Shown piece by piece: positions 1 through 5,827 of a stretch of 5,900 nt of DNA (within the stretch, counting starts at the first letter, position 1; each line of letters begins with the position of its first letter). The translations under genes and the position numbers were made by a program. The stretch is from Caldilineaceae bacterium (GTDB taxonomy: Bacteria; Chloroflexota; Anaerolineae; Caldilineales; Caldilineaceae): positions 1 through 5,900 of the forward strand of contig JAPKMV010000243.1 of NCBI GenBank assembly GCA_026645635.1, written 5' to 3'. A model generated the notes under the pieces. It saw nothing but the letters and a program-made list of their open reading frames with translations. It was not told the DNA's origin and did not search any database.

Positions 1-209
1 CTTCACCAACACACTTTAGAACCGAGTCGTTTCGCTGCGAAATTTCTGTCCAGGGTCGAGTTCGTGTATATTTGTCTTTAACTGGGGTGTTAGTTGGCCA
101 ATGGTCTCGTGTCACGAATTGCGTGCGGCGTGGCGAGACGAAACACACAGCACGCCGCGCCAGTGGGCTATTCAGGCCCACCAGTACCATCAAGTTGAGT
201 TGAAACCGC
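1..209. other. Non-coding leader region before the hydrolase gene
   Basis: I see no credible gene here: stops are frequent in all + frames, and a TGA at 201-203 closes the frame of the next gene just before its ATG. It holds a short dyad at 30-42 (TTTCG-CTG-CGAAA), a TTGGCCAA palindrome at 94-101 and the two hairpins listed separately. A TATATT at 67-72 could be a -10 element, but nothing close to TTGACA lies 16-18 bases upstream, so I do not call a promoter. The end of the preceding gene is outside the window. Confidence 0.6.
123..181 (+). promoter_or_regulatory. Two consecutive hairpins upstream of the hydrolase gene
   Basis: Positions 123-132 pair with 151-160 (GTGCGGCGTG with CACGCCGCGC): ten pairs including one G-T, with an 18-base loop. 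Positions 163-168 pair with 176-181 (GTGGGC with GCCCAC), and a T-G pair closes a five-base loop. The pair sits 29 bases before the ATG at 210. No T-run follows either stem, so they do not look like intrinsic terminators. They could be 5' leader structure or the end of an upstream transcript. The pairing is seen in the sequence; any function is inference. Confidence 0.4.
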
Positions 210-1145
210 ATGAACCGTGATCTCCGCAACCAATCTGTGCTCGTTGAACTGGACGGCCAGCCGATCCTGAAGCGCCCGCTGATCGGCGTCACCATGGGGC
301 GCGAGAAGTCGCAGCGCTTCTTTGGCCTGAACCTGTTCATCATGAACCAGACCTATGTGCGGTCGCTGGAAGCGCTGGGCGCACTGCCGGTGATGATTCC
401 GCTGCACATGAGTGAGGCGTCGTTGCGCGGCATTTTCGAGCGGCTCGATGGCGTCTTTTTGCCCGGCGGCGAGGACATCGACCCGAGCAACTACGGCGAG
501 GAGCGTCATCCACTGCTGGGCGCCACCGACAAGGAGCGCGACCGTACCGAGCTGCTGCTGACGCGCTGGGCCATCGAAACAGGGATGCCGGTGCTGGGCG
601 TTTGCCGCGGCGTGCAGATGATCAACGTGGCCTGCGGCGGCTCGCTGGTGCAGGACCTGCACAGCGAATTCCCCGAACTCGACAAGCACGACTATTTCCC
701 GCCGAGCTTCGAGCGCTATCGCATCAGCCATCAGGTGGCGGTGGAGCCGGACAGCCGGCTGGCGCAGGCGATGGGGCGCAAGCATGAGGTGAACTCGATG
801 CACCACCAGGGCATCCATCGCGTCGGCTTTGGGCTGCGGGTGGTTGCGCGTGCGGAAGATGGCCTGCCCGAGGCGCTGGAGGCGCCGGCGCTGCCCTTTG
901 CCGTGGGCGTGCAGTGGCATCCTGAAGAACTGGCCAAGACCGACCAGATGAGCACGAACCTGTTCTACAATTTTGTCGAAGCGGCCGCCGGCGACTGGCG
1001 TGAACAGACACCCCACGGCTGGCGTGAACAGTTCATCGTCGGCTGCCGCGCCTATAGCCAGCACAGCGGCGCGCCGGTCACCAGCAGCCACTACACTGGC
1101 AACGGCGCGCCGGCCGACCCTGCCGCAGTGACCCAGTGCGCGTAA
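210..1145 (+). CDS. Gamma-glutamyl-GABA hydrolase family protein (class I glutamine amidotransferase-like, peptidase C26)
   Basis: A 311-residue cytoplasmic hydrolase. Family members such as E. coli PuuD cleave gamma-glutamyl amide bonds, for example releasing GABA from gamma-glutamyl-GABA. The fold starts at the usual PLIGVT strand (residues 23-28). LPGGEDIDPSNYGE (84-97) is the oxyanion-side loop, GVCRGVQMINVACGG (130-144) is the nucleophile elbow with Cys132, MHHQG (197-201) is conserved, and GVQWHPEE (233-240) supplies His237 and Glu239, so the Cys-His-Glu triad is complete. It has no signal peptide or membrane segment. The start at 210 is the first ATG after an in-frame TGA at 201-203; its Shine-Dalgarno match is weak. 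The protein is longer than PuuD (about 254 residues) because of about 22 extra N-terminal residues and about 50 C-terminal ones. The C-terminal part carries an 8-residue near-repeat, WREQTPHG/WREQFIVG (263-278). No other putrescine-pathway gene is nearby, so the exact substrate is unknown. Confidence 0.92.
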   Translation: MNRDLRNQSVLVELDGQPILKRPLIGVTMGREKSQRFFGLNLFIMNQTYVRSLEALGALPVMIPLHMSEASLRGIFERLDGVFLPGGEDIDPSNYGEERHPLLGATDKERDRTELLLTRWAIETGMPVLGVCRGVQMINVACGGSLVQDLHSEFPELDKHDYFPPSFERYRISHQVAVEPDSRLAQAMGRKHEVNSMHHQGIHRVGFGLRVVARAEDGLPEALEAPALPFAVGVQWHPEELAKTDQMSTNLFYNFVEAAAGDWREQTPHGWREQFIVGCRAYSQHSGAPVTSSHYTGNGAPADPAAVTQCA

Positions 1146-1157
1146 CCCTGTACATCT

Positions 1158-1172
1158 GCGGCGATGCGCCGC
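1158..1172 (+). terminator. Possible terminator-like GC hairpin after the hydrolase gene
   Basis: GCGGCG (1158-1163) pairs perfectly with CGCCGC (1167-1172) across a three-base loop, starting 13 bases after the stop codon. No T-tract follows, so it is not a canonical intrinsic terminator. It may slow polymerase or protect the 3' end. In such GC-rich DNA a 6-bp stem can also arise by chance. Confidence 0.3.
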
Positions 1173-1193
1173 GCCGACGCGCAAGCCTATCCC

Positions 1194-1321
1194 CACAAAT
1201 ACAGTCCACAACCCTCAGCGAAAAGACCTTCCACAGATTGTGCAGATGGCACAGCTTTGCTGTCCGTGCTTCTGCGTAATCTTGGGTCATCTGTGGATGA
1301 TGTAACGCACCAAAATTTGTG
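1194..1321. repeat. Nested inverted repeats with DnaA-box-like YCCACA words upstream of gyrA
   Basis: CACAAAT (1194-1200) is inverted as ATTTGTG (1315-1321). Inside it, CCACAGAT (1231-1238) is inverted as ATCTGTGG (1289-1296). A further TCCACAAC lies at 1205-1212. The minus-strand reading across 1292-1300 is TCATCCACA, one base from the DnaA-box consensus TTATCCACA; the other YCCACA words are poorer matches. Short hairpins TGTGC/GCACA (1239-1253) and ACAGC/GCTGT (1251-1263) lie between the arms. The words and symmetry are seen directly; DnaA or other protein binding is inference. Confidence 0.4.
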
Positions 1322-1342
1322 TACATTTGTTCCATGCCGCGG

Positions 1343-1372
1343 TTGGGATAATCGCCTGCGATCGGGTATAAT
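1343..1372 (+). promoter_or_regulatory. Probable gyrA promoter
   Basis: A perfect -10 TATAAT at 1367-1372 is preceded, after an 18-bp spacer, by TTGGGA (1343-1348), a 4/6 match to TTGACA. Transcription would start near 1379, giving a leader of about 36 bases before the gyrA ATG. The spacer holds the dyad ATCGC-CT-GCGAT (1351-1362), and ATCGC recurs just after the -10 (1371-1375). GATAAT words at 1347-1352 and 1379-1384 flank the main -10 and could be alternative or regulatory sites. Confidence 0.7.
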
Positions 1373-1404
1373 CGCGGGGATAATCTGGTTTCACAGCGAC
1401 TTGT

Positions 1405-1409
1405 AGGAG
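1405..1409 (+). promoter_or_regulatory. Ribosome binding site that fixes the gyrA start
   Basis: AGGAG lies six bases before the ATG at 1416. It is the clearest Shine-Dalgarno sequence in the window. It supports starting gyrA at 1416 and not nearer the conserved GyrA core, which means the acidic N-terminal extension is probably translated. Confidence 0.8.
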
Positions 1410-1415
1410 TGGTGC

Positions 1416-4154
1416 ATGGACGAACAACAGGAACCCATCGACGACGGCGTATTGGACGATGAGCAGCCGTCGGCCGCCGCGGCAGCGACCGGCGGCGATG
1501 GCCTGACTGGCGACTTTGGCGGCGACAGCGGCGCCAATGGCGCCAACGGTTACAACTCGGACATCGGCAATGTCCGCTCCGTGCTGATCGAGCACGAGAT
1601 GCGTGCGGCGTATCTCGACTACGCCATGAGCGTGATCGTCGCGCGCGCACTGCCCGACGCACGCGACGGCCTCAAGCCGGTGCACCGCCGCATCCTCTAC
1701 GCCATGCACGACATGGGGCTGAACCCGGGATCGCCCTACAAGAAGAGCGCGCGTATCGTCGGCGAGGTGCTCGGCAAGTATCACCCCCACGGCGACGGCG
1801 CCATCTACGACGCCATGGCGCGCATGGCCCAGGACTTCAGCCTGCGCTACCCGCTGGTCGACGGCCAGGGCAACTTTGGCTCCATCGACGGCGACAGCCC
1901 GGCGGCCATGCGTTACACCGAAGCCCGCCTGGCGCGCATTGCCGACCCGATGCTCCAGGACATCGAAATGGATACGGTGGACTGGACCTCCAATTTCGAC
2001 GACAGCCTCCAGGAGCCAATGGTGCTGCCGGCGATGCTGCCGAACTTCCTGGCGAACGGCACCAGCGGCATTGCCGTGGGCATGGCCACCAATTCGCCAC
2101 CCCACAACCTGAGCGAACTGGCCGACGCCATCGTCTTCATGATCGACAACTGGCCGCGCCACAACGATATCGGCCTGGAAGAACTGATGCAGTTCGTCAA
2201 AGGACCCGATTTTCCCACGGGCGGCATCATCCTAGGCACCGAAGGCATCAAGCAGGCGCTGGCGACGGGCCGCGGGCGCGTCATCGTGCGTGCGCAGACG
2301 AACATCGTGGAGACGCGCAACGGGCGTTTCGCCATCATCGTCACCGAGATTCCCTATCAGGTCAACAAATCGACCCTGATCGAGAAGATGGCCGAGTTGG
2401 TGCGCGAGGGCCGGCTCGACCAGATCAGCGACATTCGCGACGAATCCGACCGCCGCGGCATGCGCATCGTGATCGAACTGAAGCGGGGCGCTGCGCCCAA
2501 GAAGGTGCGCAATCGCCTCTTCAAGCACACGCAGTTGCAAGGTTCTTTCAGCGTCAACATGCTGGCGCTGGTCAACAACGAGCCGGTGACGCTGAGCCTG
2601 CGCCGCGCGTTGGTGGTCTACGTCGAGCACCGCATGGAGGTGCTCACGCGGCGCACCCGCTTCCAACTGGCCAAAGCGCGCGAACGGGCGCACATCCTCG
2701 AAGGGTTGCGCATCGCGCTGGAATTCCTCGACGAGGTGATCCGCACCATCCGCCAGAGCGACAGCGCCGACGCCGCGCGCACCGCGCTGATGGAGCGCTT
2801 CGGCCTCAGCCAGGTGCAGGCGCAGGCGATCCTGGATTTGCAACTGCGCCGTCTGGCCGCACTCGAACGCCAGAAGATCGAGGACGAGTACCAGGAGATC
2901 ATGGCGCGCATCGCGTACTATGAGGAACTGCTGGCGGACCCGGAGAAGGTGCGCGGTCTGGTGCGTTCCGACATCCTCATGCTCAAGGACAAGTATGGCG
3001 ATGCACGGCGCACGATGATCGTGCACGACGCCAACGGCGAATTCAACGAAGAAGACCTGATCTCCCAGGAGAATGTGCTGATCAGCTACAGCGCCAACTC
3101 CTACATCAAGCGTATGCCCGCCGATGTCTTCCAGAATCAGAATCGCGGTGGGCGCGGCAAGAAGGGCATGACCACGCGCGGCGAGGATGAAGTCATCGAA
3201 CTGCTCTTTGCCCGCACGCTCGACCACATCCTCTTCTTCACGAACAAGGGGCGCGTCTACAGCAGCCGCGTCTACGAGTTGCCCGAGGGCGGGCGCACTG
3301 CCCGCGGCCAGCACATCGCCAACCTGCTGAGCTTCCAGTCCGACGAGAGCGTGGCCAGCATGTTGATCGTGCCGGACTTCGAGGCGGCGAATTTTATCAC
3401 GCTGCTGACGCGCCACGGGCGCATCAAGCGGGTGGAAGCCAGCGCGTTTGCCAACATCCGTTCCGTCGGGTTGATTGCCATGAACCTGGACGAGGGCGAC
3501 TCGCTCGACTTTGCCAAGCTGACCAGCGGCCAGCAGGATTTCCTGATCGTCACGCGCAACGGCAAGGCGTCGCGCTTTGCCGAACGCACGGTGCGGGCGA
3601 TGGGACGCACCGCCGGCGGTGTGATGGCGATGCGCCTGCTCAACGACGATCTCATCGTCGGGCTGGAAGTCGTGGTGCCCAACGGCGAACTGCTGGTGGT
3701 GCACGAACGAGGCTGGGGCAAGCGGGTCGATCTGGCCGAATATTCGGTGAAGGGGCGCAACACCCAGGGCATCCTCACCACCGACATCGACCGCCTCGAC
3801 GAGATCGGCAGAATCGTGGGGGCGCGCGTCGTGCACCCGGGCGACGACATCACGCTGATGTCCAGCAACGGCATCATGCTGCGCACCGATGTCAATGGCA
3901 TCAGCAAGATGGGCCGCGCCACCCGGGGGGTGCGCATCATGAACCTGCAAAACGGCGACGCGGTGGCTGCAGTGGCGGTGCTCACCTATGAAGACCTGAA
4001 CCGGGGCGTCGATGTCGGCGGCGACACGCCGCTGGATGTTGCCATCAACGGCGCCAATGGCAGCGACCTGGGCGACGCCGACGCCGATGACGGCGGTCTG
4101 GCCGGCGAAATGGACGGCGACCTGGTCGATGAACTGGCCGCGGCGCAGGACTGA
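1416..4154 (+). CDS. gyrA: DNA gyrase subunit A
   Basis: The 912-residue breakage-reunion subunit of DNA gyrase, which works with GyrB as an A2B2 enzyme to introduce negative supercoils using ATP. The core begins near residue 64 ([22 protein letters not shown]). The catalytic tyrosine is Tyr167 in AAMRYTE, matching E. coli Tyr122 with an offset of 45. The quinolone region reads [10 protein letters not shown] (123-132), so Gly128 replaces E. coli Ser83 while Asp132 keeps Asp87. [19 protein letters not shown] (474-492) lies in the coiled-coil region. QNRGGRG (575-581) is the GyrA box, with Asn in place of the usual Arg/Lys; it separates gyrase from ParC and allows DNA wrapping. The beta-pinwheel repeats follow, for example [22 protein letters not shown] and RNGKASRF. 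The first 53 residues and the last 49 (864-912) have no Lys or Arg and many acidic residues. It has its own promoter and RBS and is probably co-transcribed with the gene 28 bases downstream. GyrB is not in this window. Confidence 0.98.
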   Translation: MDEQQEPIDDGVLDDEQPSAAAAATGGDGLTGDFGGDSGANGANGYNSDIGNVRSVLIEHEMRAAYLDYAMSVIVARALPDARDGLKPVHRRILYAMHDMGLNPGSPYKKSARIVGEVLGKYHPHGDGAIYDAMARMAQDFSLRYPLVDGQGNFGSIDGDSPAAMRYTEARLARIADPMLQDIEMDTVDWTSNFDDSLQEPMVLPAMLPNFLANGTSGIAVGMATNSPPHNLSELADAIVFMIDNWPRHNDIGLEELMQFVKGPDFPTGGIILGTEGIKQALATGRGRVIVRAQTNIVETRNGRFAIIVTEIPYQVNKSTLIEKMAELVREGRLDQISDIRDESDRRGMRIVIELKRGAAPKKVRNRLFKHTQLQGSFSVNMLALVNNEPVTLSLRRALVVYVEHRMEVLTRRTRFQLAKARERAHILEGLRIALEFLDEVIRTIRQSDSADAARTALMERFGLSQVQAQAILDLQLRRLAALERQKIEDEYQEIMARIAYYEELLADPEKVRGLVRSDILMLKDKYGDARRTMIVHDANGEFNEEDLISQENVLISYSANSYIKRMPADVFQNQNRGGRGKKGMTTRGEDEVIELLFARTLDHILFFTNKGRVYSSRVYELPEGGRTARGQHIANLLSFQSDESVASMLIVPDFEAANFITLLTRHGRIKRVEASAFANIRSVGLIAMNLDEGDSLDFAKLTSGQQDFLIVTRNGKASRFAERTVRAMGRTAGGVMAMRLLNDDLIVGLEVVVPNGELLVVHERGWGKRVDLAEYSVKGRNTQGILTTDIDRLDEIGRIVGARVVHPGDDITLMSSNGIMLRTDVNGISKMGRATRGVRIMNLQNGDAVAAVAVLTYEDLNRGVDVGGDTPLDVAINGANGSDLGDADADDGGLAGEMDGDLVDELAAAQD

Positions 4155-4182
4155 GCCAGACGCGCTGCGCGAAAGCTGACTG

Positions 4183-5550
4183 ATGCCGACGAGTTACCTT
4201 CACCAAAAGCCTGGCCAGCGGCTGGCCTTCGTGCCCGACGCCGAGCCGGAACTGATTGCCGAGACGCTGGTCGCCCTGGCCAACAGCGAGGGCGGCACGC
4301 TGGTGCTGGGCGCCAACCCTGACGGCCGCCTGGGCACCATCTTTACGAGCGACGAGGCCGGCGATGCGGTCATGGCAGCGGAGCGGCTGTGCCGGCCGCC
4401 GGTGAAGACGCAGTGGCAGCAGGAACAGGCGCCCGGCGGCGCGATCGTGATGCTCAGCGTCGAACGCTCCAACCGCGTGCATCGGCTGGCGGATGGGCGG
4501 GTGCTGGTGCGCCGGGGCGCCGAGAATGCGCCGGCCGACGATCTGGAGATTGACCGCCTGCTGTCCAACCGCTCCGCTGAGAATTTTGAAGTGCAGCCGG
4601 TGCCCGGCGCCACCCGCGACGACCTGGACGAAGATGTCATCGAGCAGTACCTGGAGCGCCGCCAGCGGCGCAGCCCCACGCGCAGCATCCTTCCCAAAGA
4701 CAAGCTGCTGCAGCAGATCGGCGCGCTGACCGAAGATGGCGTGCCGACCGTCAGCGGCTTGCTGCTGTTTGGCCGCGAGCCGCAGTTGTTCATGCCCCAC
4801 GCCCGCGCAGTCTTCGTCAAGTTTCCGGACACCGAACCGCGTGGCCCGGATGGGAATCTTGGCTATGGGCGCCGCGAGGAGTTCGTCGGCCCCCTGCCGG
4901 AGATCATCGAGCGCTCGTTTGGCGTCGTGGTGCAGGAGATGGACAAGCGCGCCGTGGTGCGCGGTCTGCAGCGGGTCGAGGAGTTGGAGTATCCTGACCT
5001 GGTGGTGCGCGAGGCGCTGGTCAACGCCATCTGCCACCGCGACTACCGGCTCACCGGGCGCGGCGTCGAAATCCGCATGTACACCGACCGGCTGGAGATT
5101 ATCAGCCCTGGCGGTCTGCCCGCACACATCACGCTGGAAAACATCGTCGAGGAGCATTACAGCCGCAACCCGCGCATTGTCAACGCGCTCTACTACTGGC
5201 GCTACATCGAGGAATTGGGCCTGGGCGTGGACATGATGATCGAACTGATGGCCAAGAATGGCTTGCAGCCGCCGGTCTTCGACGCCAAGCCGCACCGCTT
5301 CATGGTGACGCTCTACAACAAGCGCAATCTGCTGCTCAGCGGGCAAAGCTGGGAGAGCAACATGAACGAGCGGCAGCTCAAGGCGCTGGAGTACATCCAG
5401 CAGCACGGCTCGATCAGCAACAGCGACTACCGCACACTCTGCCCGCACGTCGGGCCGGAAACGCTGCGTCTCGACCTGGCGGATCTGGTGAACCGCGCGC
5501 TGCTGCTCAAGATCGGCGACAAGCGGGGGACGCGCTATATTTTGAAGTAG
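4183..5550 (+). CDS. Schlafen/AlbA_2 domain protein with GHKL-type ATPase domain and C-terminal winged helix
   Basis: A 455-residue cytoplasmic protein of the kind often labelled ATP-binding protein or RecG-related; it is not RecG helicase. The AlbA_2-like domain covers about residues 1-130, with the core strand ALANSEGGTLVLGANPDGRLG (31-51) and the closing LVRRGAENAPADDLEIDRL (108-126). The linker SGLLLFGREPQLFMPHARAVFVKF (191-214) is typical of the family. The GHKL-type domain follows, with N-box REALVNAICHRDY (276-288, Glu277 and Asn281), TDRLEIISPGGLP (301-313), RNPRIV (329-333 region) and EELGLGVDMM (343-352). Residues about 395-455 look like a winged helix (NERQLKALEYIQQHGSISNSDY onward). 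Family members are thought to bind nucleic acid and act as regulators; no substrate is established. The usual ESxxLEFK segment near the N-terminus is replaced by PGQRLAFVPD (11-19 region). The start is ATG 4183, since an in-frame TGA lies at 4177-4179; only a weak GAAAG (4171-4175) serves as RBS. Translation may depend on coupling to gyrA. Confidence 0.88.
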   Translation: MPTSYLHQKPGQRLAFVPDAEPELIAETLVALANSEGGTLVLGANPDGRLGTIFTSDEAGDAVMAAERLCRPPVKTQWQQEQAPGGAIVMLSVERSNRVHRLADGRVLVRRGAENAPADDLEIDRLLSNRSAENFEVQPVPGATRDDLDEDVIEQYLERRQRRSPTRSILPKDKLLQQIGALTEDGVPTVSGLLLFGREPQLFMPHARAVFVKFPDTEPRGPDGNLGYGRREEFVGPLPEIIERSFGVVVQEMDKRAVVRGLQRVEELEYPDLVVREALVNAICHRDYRLTGRGVEIRMYTDRLEIISPGGLPAHITLENIVEEHYSRNPRIVNALYYWRYIEELGLGVDMMIELMAKNGLQPPVFDAKPHRFMVTLYNKRNLLLSGQSWESNMNERQLKALEYIQQHGSISNSDYRTLCPHVGPETLRLDLADLVNRALLLKIGDKRGTRYILK

Positions 5551-5561
5551 GGGGACTTGAA

Positions 5562-5653
5562 GTGAGTGGGTGAGTGGGATTGGGAAATTATCCCAATTGG
5601 GTTACTTGGGATAAATCAGAAGACATCACCCCCTCACCCTCTCACCCGCTCAC
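5562..5653. repeat. Long imperfect inverted repeat made of 8-bp units after the operon
   Basis: GTGAGTGGGTGAGTGGG (5562-5578) pairs with CCCTCTCACCCGCTCAC (5637-5653): 15 Watson-Crick pairs, one G-T and one mismatch. The left arm is two copies of GTGAGTGG. The right arm belongs to four 8-base units ending in TCACC (5623-5630, 5631-5638, 5639-5646, 5647-5654). The repeat begins 12 bases after the stop of the AlbA_2/GHKL gene. No T-run follows it, so it is not a standard intrinsic terminator, but in RNA it would form a strong 3' stem. It could be a 3' stabiliser, a dispersed intergenic repeat or a remnant of a small mobile repeat. Confidence 0.65.
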
Positions 5654-5686
5654 CAACTTGGGATACTTTGGATTTCTTTTGGGATA
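5579..5686. repeat. Cluster of TTGGGATA words and nested dyads
   Basis: TTGGGATA occurs at 5606-5613, 5658-5665 and 5679-5686, the last two 21 bp apart. The first two copies extend to a 10-base match, ACTTGGGATA. TTATCCCAA (5588-5596) is the exact inverse of TTGGGATAA (5606-5614) with a nine-base gap. ATTGGGA (5579-5585) is the inverse of TCCCAAT (5591-5597), and CCCAATTGGG (5592-5601) is a perfect palindrome. The possible stems exclude one another. The same TTGGGATAA overlaps the gyrA -35 element at 1343-1351. The words are seen in the sequence; a shared binding protein is inference. Confidence 0.5.
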
Positions 5687-5732
5687 TTGGGGAATGCCGC
5701 AGGGATAGACGCAGCGACCAATGCCGATATTC

Positions 5733-5761
5733 TTGGCTCACCTGGGGGGCGGTGCTATAAT
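5733..5761 (+). promoter_or_regulatory. Probable promoter of the gene starting at 5828
   Basis: A perfect -10 TATAAT (5756-5761) and TTGGCT (5733-5738, 4/6 to TTGACA) are separated by exactly 17 bp. The start of transcription would be near 5768, giving a leader of about 60 bases before the ATG at 5828. It separates the last gene from the gyrA transcript. Confidence 0.7.
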
Positions 5762-5774
5762 CTTTCTCCAGTTG

Positions 5775-5800
5775 CGGGCGAGTGGCGCCCGTTTGTCTTT
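5775..5800 (+). terminator. Terminator-like hairpin in the predicted leader (possible attenuator)
   Basis: CGGGCG (5775-5780) pairs perfectly with CGCCCG (5786-5791) over a five-base loop, followed by TTTGTCTTT (5792-5800). A GC stem plus a T-rich tract resembles an intrinsic terminator. It lies between the promoter at 5733-5761 and the start codon at 5828, so it would act on that gene's own transcript as an attenuator, or simply be leader structure. The short stem and the interrupted T-tract make it a weak example. Confidence 0.4.
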
Positions 5801-5827
5801 GTGTGGAATGCAAGCAATAAGTGTGCA

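Noticed and set aside
67..72. TATATT as a -10 for the hydrolase gene
   Set aside because: No acceptable -35 within 16-18 bases upstream and no exact extended -10.
168..1211. Minus-strand open frame (347 codons) opposite the hydrolase gene
   Set aside because: The + strand frame carries a full catalytic triad; the antisense product has no recognisable motif.
1164..1406. Short + frame between the hydrolase gene and gyrA (80 codons)
   Set aside because: It runs through the gyrA promoter and the inverted repeats, has no good RBS and no recognisable motif.
2232..3950. Long minus-strand open frame (572 codons) opposite gyrA
   Set aside because: It lies wholly inside a clear gyrA and has low-complexity composition rich in His, Ala, Val and Asp, typical of antisense frames in GC-rich DNA; no recognisable domain.
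4045..5448. Minus-strand open frame (467 codons) opposite the AlbA_2/GHKL gene
   Set aside because: Same shadow effect of GC-biased third codon positions; no domain, while the + strand frame has conserved motifs throughout.
5562..5654. CRISPR array or insertion sequence
   Set aside because: The units are 8 bases with no spacers, and there is no transposase or target-site duplication in view.
5566..5760. Short + frame (64 codons) in the gap after the AlbA_2/GHKL gene
   Set aside because: It reads through the inverted repeat and the downstream promoter; composition reflects the repeats and it has no RBS.
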